58,927 nt of DNA from positions 1 to 58,927 of the forward strand of contig NZ_CALBWL010000006.1 in NCBI RefSeq assembly GCF_937973075.1. The letters are read 5' to 3'. The notes below the pieces were generated by a model. The model saw only the letters and a program-made list of their open reading frames with translations, had not been told where the DNA came from and ran no database searches. Of this stretch, positions 25,904-34,952 are shown in pieces. Each line of letters opens with the position of its first letter. The first letter of the stretch is position 1. The position numbers were made by a program, and so were the translations under genes. This DNA comes from an uncultured Campylobacter sp. Lineage in GTDB: Bacteria; Campylobacterota; Campylobacteria; Campylobacterales; Campylobacteraceae.

Positions 25904-26647
25904 ATGAGCCCAAACGTAATCGTCAAATTCGTCATTTTGTTTTTCATCAGAGCGCAAAGCTTAAACGTCAAATTTAGCAGACTCGACGCCGTCGTGTCGC
26001 GCGCTTACGCTAAATACGGGATACTGTTTAAGCTCAGCGTGCCGTTACTTGCAGCAGCATCTGTATTTGCGCTGTTTAACCTATACGATTTTGCCAAAGC
26101 CAACTACGCACTGACGATCTTTTTGCTCGCTTTGGGCTCGCCGCTGCTTGCGTACGGCTTTTTTAAGGCGATAAAATCGGCGATGACATTTGCGCTATTT
26201 GTGATCCCTTTTGCGGCGGTGTTTGCGATCATCGCGGTGACGGGCGCACAGAAGCTCGATAACTCGTTAAATTTTAACATCGTCTTTCCGCTGTTTTTCA
26301 CTCTCGTGTGGTTTGCGATGTCGGTGATCGCGGACGAGGACGTGGCGCAGATCATGAATAAGATCGTATCGAAGCTCTCGACGCTTTTCGTGACGATTTT
26401 CATCCTTTATAACTACGAGGCACTGCATGGGATTTTAACTGCGGGCGCGGGAGGGTATCGCGCGGGCAGCGACGAACTAAACGCGCTTGATCTGGTGTTT
26501 ATGACGATTAGATTTTTCACGCTGCCTTCGATTTTTACGTTGATGATTTTTGAGATCAAAGATTATCTTTTTATCAGATACGACGCGTTCGTGCAGGCTC
26601 AGCAGGAGCGCATGGGGGATTTGGAAAATTCCAAGGGCTCGGAGTAA
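25904..26647 (+). CDS. Predicted multi-pass membrane protein, function unknown
   Basis: 247 aa from ATG 25904; a GGAAAGG ribosome site favours this ATG over the GTG two codons earlier. About six hydrophobic segments lie between residues 40 and 215 (L-L-A-A-A-S-V-F-A-L-F-N, L-T-I-F-L-L-A-L-G-S-P-L-L-A, F-V-I-P-F-A-A-V-F-A-I-I-A, F-P-L-F-F-T-L-V-W-F). The C-terminus is charged. No family recognised, and no neighbouring gene gives a hint. Probably expressed alone. Confidence 0.7.
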   Translation: MSPNVIVKFVILFFIRAQSLNVKFSRLDAVVSRAYAKYGILFKLSVPLLAAASVFALFNLYDFAKANYALTIFLLALGSPLLAYGFFKAIKSAMTFALFVIPFAAVFAIIAVTGAQKLDNSLNFNIVFPLFFTLVWFAMSVIADEDVAQIMNKIVSKLSTLFVTIFILYNYEALHGILTAGAGGYRAGSDELNALDLVFMTIRFFTLPSIFTLMIFEIKDYLFIRYDAFVQAQQERMGDLENSKGSE

Positions 26648-26880
26648 AATTTTAAAGCTTAGCTTGATCTAATTTTGCGCGCCGTAAATGATCGCAGATA
26701 CTGAAGATTGCGACCGCCGTGTGTGCGCTGGGCTTCGGCGCGGCGGCGGGACTAACAAAATTTGAAATGAAATTTTAGGACAAAATTTTGAGATGGAATT
26801 TTAATGACACACCGCTTATGCGCGGGCTAGAATTTAAAGCCGCGAAGCTTCAAATCCTAACCCACATCAAATTTAAAATT

Positions 26881-27687
26881 CTAAAAGAAGCTGTATATGT
26901 CGTCTAAAAGGAAGTATTTTTTATCGACGGTGCCTTTGTAGAAAGGCTCGAAAGTATCGTTATACGCCTTTTTGAAAAAGCCCTCTTTGCTAAGCGAGAT
27001 GAGCGCTTGATTGACAGCCTCTGCGAGATCTGCGTTGCCCTTTTGCATCGCGATGCCTAAAAATACGTTCTCGCCGAGACTTTTGATATTAACCTCGACG
27101 CTAGGATCTGCGACCGGATAGACCATCACAAATAGATTATCGTCGCATGCGCCGTCGATCTCGCCGCTTTTTAGCCGCTTGTAGCAATCGGAGGAATTTT
27201 TGCAATACACTAGATTGTAGCCGCCATCCTTTTGCATAAACGCTTCGCCCGTCGAGCCTCGAATGACGCCTACTTTCTTACCTCGCAGATCGCTCATTTT
27301 TTGGATATTGTCGCTTTTTTTGGTTAAAACTCCGGAATTTACCGAAAGATATGGCATCGAAAACTCATAATTTTTCTTTCTCTCCTCAGTAACGCTTGCA
27401 GCTGCGATAAGCATATCCGCCTGATTATTTTGAATGGACGGAAAGCGCGCTTGCGCTGATACCGGTATGAGCTCGATCCTGCCGCCGGTATCGCCTAAAA
27501 TTTTGCCTCCGATTGCATTAGCAAGCTCTACGTCAAAGCCCTCAAAGCCGTTATCCGTGACCCTACTAAACGGAGGTTCGTTTTCATAAACGGCGATACG
27601 AATGACTTTACTCTGCTTTATTTGGCTTAAAGAATTCGCAAGCGCGAAGATGCAAGATAAAAGAATTAAAAACAGTGATTTTTTCAT
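26881..27687 (-). CDS. Amino-acid ABC transporter substrate-binding protein (SBP_bac_3), copy 1
   Basis: 268 aa. Signal peptide K-K-S-L-F-L-I-L-L-S-C-I-F-A-L-A. Family-3 binding fold: I-R-I-A-V-Y-E-N-E-P-P-F at the N-terminus, G-F-E-G-F-D-V-E-L-A-N-A-I, then Q-A-D-M-L-I-A-A-A-S-V-T-E-E-R and V-G-V-I-R-G-S-T-G. It binds an amino acid in the periplasm for an ABC importer; the ligand is unknown. It shares the unusual C-terminus Y-Y/F-K-G-T-V-D-K-K-Y-F-L-L-D-D with the two neighbouring paralogues. No ATPase or permease gene is adjacent, so it must use a complex encoded elsewhere. Confidence 0.92.
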   Translation of the reverse strand: MKKSLFLILLSCIFALANSLSQIKQSKVIRIAVYENEPPFSRVTDNGFEGFDVELANAIGGKILGDTGGRIELIPVSAQARFPSIQNNQADMLIAAASVTEERKKNYEFSMPYLSVNSGVLTKKSDNIQKMSDLRGKKVGVIRGSTGEAFMQKDGGYNLVYCKNSSDCYKRLKSGEIDGACDDNLFVMVYPVADPSVEVNIKSLGENVFLGIAMQKGNADLAEAVNQALISLSKEGFFKKAYNDTFEPFYKGTVDKKYFLLDDIYSFF

Positions 27688-27705
27688 TTCAAATTCCTTT
27701 TTTTA

Positions 27706-28512
27706 TTAAAAAAAGCTATAAAGATCGTCGAGTAGGAAATATTTTTTATCGACGGTACCTTTATAGAAGGATTCGAAAGTATCCTCGTAAGCCTTTTTGA
27801 AAAAGCCCTCTTTGCTAAGCGCAATCAAGCCTTTATTGATCGCTTCTAGCAGCTCTGCGTTACCCTTTTGCACCGCGACGCCCAAGAATACATTATCGCC
27901 TAAATTTTTTATATTGACCTCGACCGCAGGATCTACGATCGGATAGACCATTACAAAAAGGTTGTTGTTGCAATACCCGTCGATCTCGCCACTTTTTAAT
28001 CTCCTATAGCAATCGACCGAATCGTTGCAATAAGAAACATTATAACCGCCGTCCTTTTTGATATACGCCTCGCCGGTGGTCTTGCGGATGACGCCGATCT
28101 TTTTGCCCATCAGATCGCCTATTTTGTGAATATTTGAGTCTTTTTTCGTTAAAATTCCCAAATTCACCGTAAAATACGGCATCGAAAAATCCACGCTGCC
28201 TTTACGCTCTTCAGTGATACTTGCAGCCGCGATTATCATATCTGCCTGATTGTTTTGAAGCATCGGAAAGCGCACTTCGTTCGTTACCGGGATAAGCTCG
28301 ATACGACCGCCGCTGTTGCCGAAAATTTTACCGGCTAGCGCATTGGCAAGCTCGACCTCAAATCCCTCAAAGCCTTTCTCGCTAGACTTACTAAAAGGCG
28401 GCTCATTTTCATAAACGCCCACTCTGATAACCTTGCTTTGCTTTATTTCGCTCAAGGAATTCGCAAAAACAAAGATCGCCGACAATAGAATAAGAAAAAA
28501 TGACTTTTTCAT
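27706..28512 (-). CDS. Amino-acid ABC transporter substrate-binding protein (SBP_bac_3), copy 2
   Basis: 268 aa, very similar to copy 1 in order and motifs (V-Y-E-N-E-P-P-F, G-F-E-G-F-E-V-E-L-A, Q-A-D-M-I-I-A-A-A-S-I-T-E-E-R, V-D-K-K-Y-F-L-L-D-D-L-Y-S-F-F). The two genes are 18 bases apart and head in the same direction, a recent tandem duplication. Two conserved cysteines (Y-C-N-D-S-V-D-C-Y) likely form a disulfide in the periplasm. Differences in pocket-lining residues between copies could mean different ligands. Signal peptide and ribosome site are clear. Confidence 0.92.
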   Translation of the reverse strand: MKKSFFLILLSAIFVFANSLSEIKQSKVIRVGVYENEPPFSKSSEKGFEGFEVELANALAGKIFGNSGGRIELIPVTNEVRFPMLQNNQADMIIAAASITEERKGSVDFSMPYFTVNLGILTKKDSNIHKIGDLMGKKIGVIRKTTGEAYIKKDGGYNVSYCNDSVDCYRRLKSGEIDGYCNNNLFVMVYPIVDPAVEVNIKNLGDNVFLGVAVQKGNAELLEAINKGLIALSKEGFFKKAYEDTFESFYKGTVDKKYFLLDDLYSFF

Positions 28513-28954
28513 AATTTCCTCCTTGAATTTTAAATTTTTCGTAATTGTAATGTAAATTTTCTTAAAATTTCATTTTGCCAGAACTGAAATTATTCCCTAA
28601 ATTGCGAGCTTAGCGATAAAATTTCGCAACTAAAATTTCTAAGCATAATGATAGAGGCTTTTTAAATTTTGCTGCCTTGCGCTAAGCTCTGCGCCCGCTC
28701 TCATTAAATTTTAGCGCTTCGCTATAAAATTCTGTGCGTCTATTAGTGCCGCAAAAATAGCACGCCGCTGCGAAATTCTATGGAATTTTATAAATTCTGC
28801 AACGGCGCGTTAGTAAAATTTACAATCTAAACCAAGCTCGCAAAGTCGGACAAAATAGCAAGGCTATGCGAGCCTTTTAAAATTTTACCTGGCGTATAGC
28901 GCACAGCTATGCTTACTGCAAGCAAATGCAGGCGAGCCGTACCGCTATGCCCGC
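28513..28954. other. Intergenic between binding-protein copies 2 and 3
   Basis: About 440 bases with several AAAATTTTA-type words. No coding frame or clear terminator. It should contain the promoter for copies 2 and 1 at its left edge. Confidence 0.4.
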
Positions 28955-29761
28955 CTAAAATAAGCTATAAAGGTCGTCCAGCAAGAAATATTTTTTCTCC
29001 GCAGTGCCCTTGTAATACGGCTCGATCGTCTCGTCATAGGTCTTTTTCATAAAGCCATTCTTGCTTAGCTTGACTAGCTCGCCATTTAAGAACTCAAGCA
29101 GATCCTTATTGCCCTTAGAAACCGCGATGCCTAAGAAATCCGAAACGCCTAAATTCTTGATATTTACCTCGGTGTCGCTGTCGATTACAGCATAAGCTAA
29201 AACTATCAGATTGTCTGTCGCATATCCGATGCCCTTACCGTCCTTTAGCATTTTATAGCATTCATTTGCAGTGGCGCAATTTACAATTTCAAAGCCCTCT
29301 TTTCTAAAATACGCTTCGCCCGTAGTTCCGGTTTCTGCGATGATCGGCTTGCCGTGCAGATCCGATACGGTCTTGATCCTATCACCAGCGCGGGTTAGCA
29401 CGCCGATATTTACTGCAAAATACGGCGTCGTAAAATCGACCACCTGCTTACGCTCATTTGTGATCGTAAAGGTCGCAAGCACCATATCTACTTTATTTTC
29501 TTCCAACACTTTTAAACGCTCACTAGCCTTTACAGGCACGAATTCCACCTTGCCCGCCTTGCCGCCGAATATATCTTTTGATAGCGCCTCGGCTAGAGTA
29601 ACCTCAAATCCTTGAAATTTGCCGTCTTCGAATTTACTAAAAGGCGGTTGCGCCTCAAATACGCCTACGCGCACACTGCCCGATTGCCTGATCTCTGATA
29701 GGGTATTTGCCACTACACTACTTGTAAATAGCAAGAAAATTCCCAAAATTATCTTTTTCAT
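28955..29761 (-). CDS. Amino-acid ABC transporter substrate-binding protein (SBP_bac_3), copy 3
   Basis: 268 aa, more diverged from copies 1 and 2 but the same length and the same C-terminal Y-Y-K-G-T-A-E-K-K-Y-F-L-L-D-D-L-Y-S-L-F. Signal peptide ends near residue 18 (S-V-V-A-N). Motifs are V-F-E-A-Q-P-P-F, G-F-E-V-T-L-A-E-A-L and V-L-A-T-F-T-I-T-N-E-R, with cysteines in C-A-T-A-N-E-C-Y. The pocket motif A-T-F-T-I-T differs from A-A-A-S-V/I-T in the other copies, hinting at another ligand. Separate promoter is likely. Confidence 0.92.
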   Translation of the reverse strand: MKKIILGIFLLFTSSVVANTLSEIRQSGSVRVGVFEAQPPFSKFEDGKFQGFEVTLAEALSKDIFGGKAGKVEFVPVKASERLKVLEENKVDMVLATFTITNERKQVVDFTTPYFAVNIGVLTRAGDRIKTVSDLHGKPIIAETGTTGEAYFRKEGFEIVNCATANECYKMLKDGKGIGYATDNLIVLAYAVIDSDTEVNIKNLGVSDFLGIAVSKGNKDLLEFLNGELVKLSKNGFMKKTYDETIEPYYKGTAEKKYFLLDDLYSLF

Positions 29762-29932
29762 ATCGTTCCTTTAATTACAATGATTAGCCTAGCCACGCAT
29801 TCGCGTCACTTCGGCAAGCCGTCTTAAGCCGGTCGTATATTATTCGCTCACTTCTCCTTTCGACATTTTTTAAAATTTCTTTACCTTTGAAATTTTGCGG
29901 CGCATTTTACGCAAATTTCATTTAAAATACAT

Positions 29933-30628
29933 TTAATTTGCGCCGTGATTTAGATCCCAATCGATCTCTCCTAGACCGTGCGCGCGCAGATATTCGTTGC
30001 ATCTGCTAAAATGCCTGCAGCCGAAAAACGCCCCTCCTGCAAGCGGGCTAGGATGCGCGGCGGTTAAAATGAAATGCTTCTGCGCATCGATTAGCGCAGA
30101 TTTTGCTTTGGCAAAATTTCCCCACAGCATAAAGACTAAATTTTGCCGCCTAGCGCTTAAAATTTTAATCACGGCGTCGGTAAAAATTTGCCAGCCAAAG
30201 CCGCTGTGCGAGTTCGCGCGGTTCGCACCCACGCTAAGGCTCGCATTAAGTAGCAGCACTCCCTGCTTCGCCCAGTAGCTCAGATCGCCGCTAGCAGGCT
30301 CGCTGATACCTAGATCGCTCTTAATCTCTTTGTAGATATTTACGAGACTAGGCGGAATTCGCACGCCGCGCGGCACCGAAAAGCTAAGCCCCATCGCCTG
30401 ATGCGCGCCGTGGTAGGGATCCTGTCCCAAAATCACCGCGCGCACCCGCTCAAACGGGGTGAGATTGAAGGCATTGAAGATCAAATTTCCCGGCGGATAG
30501 ACGATCTCGCGCGCCTTTGCGGCAAGCAGATTTTCTTTGATCTTCGCAAAATACTCGCTTAAAAATTCCTCCCTAAGCGCCTCTTTCCAGCCGCTCTCAA
30601 TCCTCACGTCATCTAAATTTATCTGCAT
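29933..30628 (-). CDS. ung: Uracil-DNA glycosylase (family 1)
   Basis: 231 aa. Catalytic water-activating motif G-Q-D-P-Y-H-G near residue 68, L-L-L-N-A-S-L-S-V mid-protein, W-G-N-F-A-K and the DNA-binding loop H-P-S-P-L-A. Removes uracil from DNA as the first step of base excision repair. It is alone on the minus strand; ATG 30628 is preceded by a weak AAAGG-like site. Confidence 0.95.
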   Translation of the reverse strand: MQINLDDVRIESGWKEALREEFLSEYFAKIKENLLAAKAREIVYPPGNLIFNAFNLTPFERVRAVILGQDPYHGAHQAMGLSFSVPRGVRIPPSLVNIYKEIKSDLGISEPASGDLSYWAKQGVLLLNASLSVGANRANSHSGFGWQIFTDAVIKILSARRQNLVFMLWGNFAKAKSALIDAQKHFILTAAHPSPLAGGAFFGCRHFSRCNEYLRAHGLGEIDWDLNHGAN

Positions 30629-30774
30629 GCTAGCCCTTTGATCTTTAATGAATTAACGCCATAATTTTACAATAAATTTTAAAAATAGTATCGCTCGCAC
30701 GCGCCGCTGCAATCAAAGGGAGATCGCCCCGCGCTCTCTCGCCGCTAACCGCTCTCGCCGATTTATGGGCGCCG

Positions 30775-30986
30775 CTACACGATCACGATCAAAAGCGCCA
30801 TAAAAAACAGCATGGCGATCGTCTTTTTATTGTCGTTAAGCAGGCTCTCGCGGCAAAAAGCAAACAAAATCGCGTAGGCAAAAAGCGCGATTGCGAACTC
30901 CCACGGGTTATTATCTCTGAATTTTAACCTATAAGCGACCCGAAAGATACATGCGAAAGCAGCGATAAAATTTGAGCCGGTTTCAT
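30775..30986 (-). pseudogene. Possible small membrane-protein gene, frame-disrupted
   Basis: From the ATG at 30986 (AGGAG upstream) the frame reads M-K-P-A-Q-I-L-S-L-L-S-H-V-S-F-G and stops early. The neighbouring frame continues with a protein-like membrane segment, L-K-F-R-D-N-N-P-W-E-F-A-I-A-L-F-A-Y-A-I, then N-D-N-K-K-T-I-A-M-L-F-F-M-A-L-L-I-V-I-V and a stop at 30775. A single indel around 30920-30940 would join them. No family recognised, and it may never have been one gene. The remaining bases to 31144 show nothing else. Confidence 0.3.
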
Positions 30987-31144
30987 TCTGTCTTTGTGAT
31001 CTCCTATTTTATGAAAAACCCACTATATCGTTATTTTATCTACTTTGATAAATGTCCGCAAGACCAAAGTCTAAATTTTTAAATTTTATCTCAAAGCTTT
31101 TAAATTTATTTTTCAACGACGATATCAATCGGCCATAAGTAAAT

Positions 31145-31759
31145 TTAGCGCACACTATAATATCCTAAAGTATTTATTTGAACTATATTAAATTCTGGAT
31201 AAAAAATAACCTCGTGATCATAATCTATCGGCTGTCCCCATTCGTGCTCTTTTTTGTACCATATTCGCCTTTTATCGTTCACTATTGCCGTTATATTTAA
31301 ATTTTTGATCGAACCATATATCAAATACTCCCGACTGCCAGCATAATGATAAGACGGCATCGCCCACGATAGTTTAAATTCGTGCAAATTTGTAGTTTCA
31401 GCTATGCAATCGGACTTGGAAACAAACTCGTAGCCCTCTTGCAACATTTTTTGTTGCGTCAAAGTAAAAGGCTTATCCGCCTTTATAAAATGCGCGTAAC
31501 AGATGCAAGTTTGCAATTTGTCCCTACAATGATAAGGAATGGCTTTTTTGCGATAAATGAGCAAAGTTTCTCCCTTCGTATTTGTTAAGGCTTCAAATTT
31601 AGCCAAATCTCGATCTTTTACGTACGGGAATTTAAATAACGGCGAAATTTGAGCATATAAACATATACACGTTATCAATAAGAAAAGCGGTAAAATGACT
31701 ACAAGTGCCGTAATCTTGATGACTTTCCACAATGTTTTTAATATCTTTACTGCTTGCAT
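31145..31759 (-). CDS. Hypothetical membrane-anchored protein
   Basis: 204 aa. One N-terminal helix (A-L-V-V-I-L-P-L-F-L-L-I-T-C-I-C-L), then a periplasmic domain with four further cysteines, including the C-I-C of the L-Q-T-C-I-C-Y-A-H-F segment. The gene is more AT-rich than its neighbours and uses more Lys/Asn/Ile codons, suggesting different origin. No family recognised. ATG 31759 is preceded by AGGAGGTAAAT, a strong ribosome site. Confidence 0.65.
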   Translation of the reverse strand: MQAVKILKTLWKVIKITALVVILPLFLLITCICLYAQISPLFKFPYVKDRDLAKFEALTNTKGETLLIYRKKAIPYHCRDKLQTCICYAHFIKADKPFTLTQQKMLQEGYEFVSKSDCIAETTNLHEFKLSWAMPSYHYAGSREYLIYGSIKNLNITAIVNDKRRIWYKKEHEWGQPIDYDHEVIFYPEFNIVQINTLGYYSVR

Positions 31760-31841
31760 TAAGATTTACCTCCTCTCTATTTTAAAATTTACTGCGGTAT
31801 TTATAAAAACTTGCGCCGCCGATCTTAGCGGCTTTAAAATT

Positions 31842-32438
31842 TCATCGCACGAGCTTGCCTCTAAGGCCGTAATAAGGATAATCCATCGCCGCAGCGGCAG
31901 CCTCTCGCGCAGAGACGCCTGCAAATTTCTCGATCACGCAAAGACCAAGATCGATAGAGCTGCTCACGCCGCCAGCAGTGATGATCTCGCCTCCTACGGG
32001 CAGGCTTTCGCGCACGAGCCGCTCGTGCACCACGTCCGCGCAGTAAGGCGCCAGCAGATCGTAGCAAAACGGATGCGTAGTCGCGCGCCTACCTCGTAAA
32101 AACCCCGCCGCGCCCAGAAGCAGCGAACCGGTGCAAACGCTAAACTTATACTTCGCATCGCGCGCGGTCGCGAGCCACGAGATGAAGCCCGCATCGTCCC
32201 TTAGGCGGCGCGTCGCCATACCGCCGGGCACAAAAACCGCATCAAAGCCGCCTAGATCCGTCGTGATCTCGCCTGTATCGATCGTAAGGCCGTCGCTGTC
32301 CGAAACCTGCCGCTCGCGCGAGCAAAACCTCATCTCAAGCTGTGGCCGGACGGCTTTGAGCCTTAGCATACAATCGTAAAATCCCACAAAATCGAGGTGC
32401 GTCTGTCCGCTAAACATCACAAGCGCTAGATTTTTCAT
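31842..32438 (-). CDS. DJ-1/PfpI (GATase1-like) family protein
   Basis: 198 aa. The nucleophile elbow is S-V-C-T-G-S-L-L-L-G-A-A-G-F-L, with the Cys at about residue 102. P-G-G-M precedes it, and the T-A-G-G-V-S-S-S-I-D-L-G-L segment follows. These are typical of the isonitrile-hydratase/ThiJ subgroup. Such proteins act as hydratases, glyoxalase-like enzymes or redox-sensitive chaperones; I cannot choose. Cytosolic. It overlaps no neighbour, and ATG 32438 has AAAGGAC upstream. Confidence 0.85.
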   Translation of the reverse strand: MKNLALVMFSGQTHLDFVGFYDCMLRLKAVRPQLEMRFCSRERQVSDSDGLTIDTGEITTDLGGFDAVFVPGGMATRRLRDDAGFISWLATARDAKYKFSVCTGSLLLGAAGFLRGRRATTHPFCYDLLAPYCADVVHERLVRESLPVGGEIITAGGVSSSIDLGLCVIEKFAGVSAREAAAAAMDYPYYGLRGKLVR

Positions 32439-32658
32439 AATCCGTCCTTTAAATTTATCGCTCGCCTATGAGCTTTCGGCGCGGCGCCGTTAAAATTTTC
32501 AGCGCTGCAGCCGCAACGAGCGTCTGTTTAAAACGCCCGTTTAAATTTAGCGCCGAATGCCCACTCGGCTAAAATTTTAAAATTTCATCCTGTCGGACAG
32601 CAGAAATTTTACCGCCTACGAATGAAATTTTAGAAGCGGTTAAAATTTTGCGCGCTTT

Positions 32659-33405
32659 TTATTCGACCTTACCCAGACCCATAAAAGCCCGCAAGCCCGC
32701 ATAATGCAGCCTTTTTGAAACATTTTGTAATTCCAAATTCCAAATCCCCTCGTCGTATTTCCATTCAAACGGCGTTTTGTAATTCATCCAAATTTCATAC
32801 GCGCGTTCGTTTAGCCACTCAATCAACGCAGAAATCCCTAAATTGCCGCCCGCTATCTCCATCATCAAATGCCAGTTATCCAAATCGGCGGGGTCGTCGG
32901 TATGGATGGATTTTTCGCGCGGCAGATAATACACAAAATCGCCCGTATCGAAGGGGAAGAGGGTATGACACAGCGCAATGCCGTAAATATCTTGAGCAAA
33001 TACGGTCGGAAGCTGCTCGTCCGAATAGCCAAAAGTCGAAACATATAAAAAGCTGCGCAAGATGCCCGATAAATTTCTGCAAACGGGTGCAAAGGCATAT
33101 TTGCATGCCTGCTGCGTTAAGGCGCCGTTTCGAATAAAACTTATGGCGCTATCGATCTCTTTTCTTCTTGCTTGCACGTATTTTATCTTTTTAAATCGCC
33201 AAGCCTGCATCAGCTGCAAAGAATTGTCGATAGCTCGCAGATGCTTGTCTCTTTTTTCATCCGCCGTGCCGCTTAGCTCCGCGATCCTCGCAGCAGCCTG
33301 CCTCCAAAATGGGATCAGGGTTTTTACCCATCCCAAGTAGCTAAGATAAAGCGCGTCCGGTTCCTCCTTTTCAAAAGCCGCTCTCATCTGCGTAAGTTTT
33401 ATCAT
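32659..33405 (-). CDS. Hypothetical protein
   Basis: 248 aa, mostly helical and soluble. Features include a basic segment R-F-K-K-I-K-Y-V-Q-A-R-R-K-E near residue 75, a hydrophobic L-S-G-I-L-R-S-F-L-Y-V-S stretch, and the Trp-rich N-Y-K-T-P-F-E-W-K-Y-D-E-G-I-W C-terminal part. No signal peptide, and no family recognised. It precedes nothing obvious: thyX lies upstream on the same strand, 38 bases away, so co-transcription with thyX is possible. Confidence 0.6.
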   Translation of the reverse strand: MIKLTQMRAAFEKEEPDALYLSYLGWVKTLIPFWRQAAARIAELSGTADEKRDKHLRAIDNSLQLMQAWRFKKIKYVQARRKEIDSAISFIRNGALTQQACKYAFAPVCRNLSGILRSFLYVSTFGYSDEQLPTVFAQDIYGIALCHTLFPFDTGDFVYYLPREKSIHTDDPADLDNWHLMMEIAGGNLGISALIEWLNERAYEIWMNYKTPFEWKYDEGIWNLELQNVSKRLHYAGLRAFMGLGKVE

Positions 33406-33443
33406 CGCAAGCCCCTTATATTAAAATTTTATCCCGCGCACTA

Positions 33444-34079
33444 CTACTCGCCAGGCGTCTTCTCCCCGCTCGCCATGTAGCTTTGGAATATAAATTTATG
33501 CTCCTGCGGCAGCGCATCGTAAATTTTATCTGCAAGTTCGCGGATCTCCCAAAGTGCTGCCTTGCTAGAGCGCAGAGCGAGGAAGTTTTGCAAGCTACGT
33601 GCGTTTATGCTCCAGCTAAGTTCGCTCTTGTAGCACTCTGGCAGGCAGTATTTGGCGATATCAAGGCTAATAGGGGTTTGTAAGATTACGCGCAGATTTT
33701 CAAGAGCCGCGATACTTGCGTTATCGACCGCTTCGTTGCCGGTAAGCACGATGTATCGCGCGGCGTTTTCGAAATCCCCTTGCGCGAAACTACCCTCGCC
33801 GCGCAATTCTTTGAGAGTGTAGCGCGTGGATTTTACGCTAAGGCTTGCTAGGCGGTGGCGCGCCAGCTCCTGAAGCAGCGCGCGCGAAATACCGCTGATG
33901 TAGAAGTTGTAGTAGAGGTGCTCGAGCGTGCTTGAGTGCTTGAGCTGGTTGCCGACGCGGTCAATGAGCGCTAGGTCTTTGGCGCCGCCGCAATCGCCGC
34001 GCTCAAAGCTCTGCCAGCAGGTGCGTATCGCGTTTGAACAGACCCAAAGCGGAGTGAAATTTAGAAGTTTGACTTGCAT
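33444..34079 (-). CDS. thyX: FAD-dependent thymidylate synthase ThyX
   Basis: 211 aa from ATG 34079, which has AAAGGA upstream; the nine-codon extension to 34106 has no ribosome site. The signature R-H-R-x3-L-S-x3-S-T-R is present (R-H-R-L-A-S-L-S-V-K-S-T-R-Y), and S-W-S-I-N-A-R-S-L-Q-N-F is the second conserved segment. It methylates dUMP with methylene-THF and FAD/NADPH. Cells with ThyX usually lack ThyA. Confidence 0.95.
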   Translation of the reverse strand: MQVKLLNFTPLWVCSNAIRTCWQSFERGDCGGAKDLALIDRVGNQLKHSSTLEHLYYNFYISGISRALLQELARHRLASLSVKSTRYTLKELRGEGSFAQGDFENAARYIVLTGNEAVDNASIAALENLRVILQTPISLDIAKYCLPECYKSELSWSINARSLQNFLALRSSKAALWEIRELADKIYDALPQEHKFIFQSYMASGEKTPGE

Positions 34080-34204
34080 GTTTATCCTTTGAAATTTTAA
34101 GCGCATTTTAACGCTATCGCACTTTTAAACCGATAAAATTTCGCAAAACGACGCTTTTAATAAACGAAGCTTGCGCCTAGCTTTGCGAGCAGAAGCGACC
34201 CATT

Positions 34205-34831
34205 TTATCTTTTTTCGCTGCCGCCGCGAGAGATTAAAATTTCATCCAGCTCGTAGCGCGTGTGCGGGTATTTGCTAGGCTCACCGCGCCCCAAAGCCAC
34301 GACGATTGCAGGACGAAATTTCGCCTCTAAAGCGCAGAATTTTTCCAAAGCCGCGGCGTCAAAGCCGGTCATTATACACGAGCGCACGTCAAAGCCCTCG
34401 GCGATATTAGCGATATTTGCCGCTAAGATATAAAGCTGCTTGGTCGCGTAGTTCATCAGCGCTTCGTCGTCTAAGTCCGCAAATTTTGCGCGGAAATAAT
34501 TCATCGCAGCTTCATATTTTTGCGGAGTATTTGCGCGGCGGCGGACGGTGCGCTCTAAATACGCTTTGCCCACGCGCAGATCGTTACGCGCGATTAAAAT
34601 CACGGCGTGCGAGCACTCGGCTACTTGTGGCTGGCTGTTGCAGGCTACAGAAAGCTCTTTTAGCTCACAAGAATCCGAGATTATCATCATCCTCCACGGC
34701 TCCAATCCGCATGAGCTGGGACTTAAGCGCGCAAGATCAAGTATCTCGCGCACGAGCTCATTATTTAGCTTGTCGCTGCAAAATTTACGGCAGCTGTGGC
34801 GAGAGAGCATCACTTCTTTTATCGATTTCAT
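34205..34831 (-). CDS. Nitroreductase family protein
   Basis: 208 aa from ATG 34831, preceded by AAAGGAGAT; a much longer frame upstream runs through the divergent NSS gene and is not real. It begins with V-M-L-S-R-H-S-C-R-K-F, the FMN-binding R-x-S-x-R-x-F motif, followed by L-A-R-L-S-P-S-S-C-G-L-E-P-W. The C-terminus has a short A-L-G-R-G-E-P segment. FMN enzyme reducing nitro- or quinone-like substrates with NAD(P)H. Divergent from the NSS transporter gene. Confidence 0.88.
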   Translation of the reverse strand: MKSIKEVMLSRHSCRKFCSDKLNNELVREILDLARLSPSSCGLEPWRMMIISDSCELKELSVACNSQPQVAECSHAVILIARNDLRVGKAYLERTVRRRANTPQKYEAAMNYFRAKFADLDDEALMNYATKQLYILAANIANIAEGFDVRSCIMTGFDAAALEKFCALEAKFRPAIVVALGRGEPSKYPHTRYELDEILISRGGSEKR

Positions 34832-34952
34832 TTTATCTCCTTTAAAATTCGCGGCATTATAGCGGGTTTGCCTAAATTCCACCCGGCTAGCTTGGCGAGT
34901 TAAGCTATATTTTGCTAATATTGCCTTTTTAAATTCCGCTACAAGGCATAAT

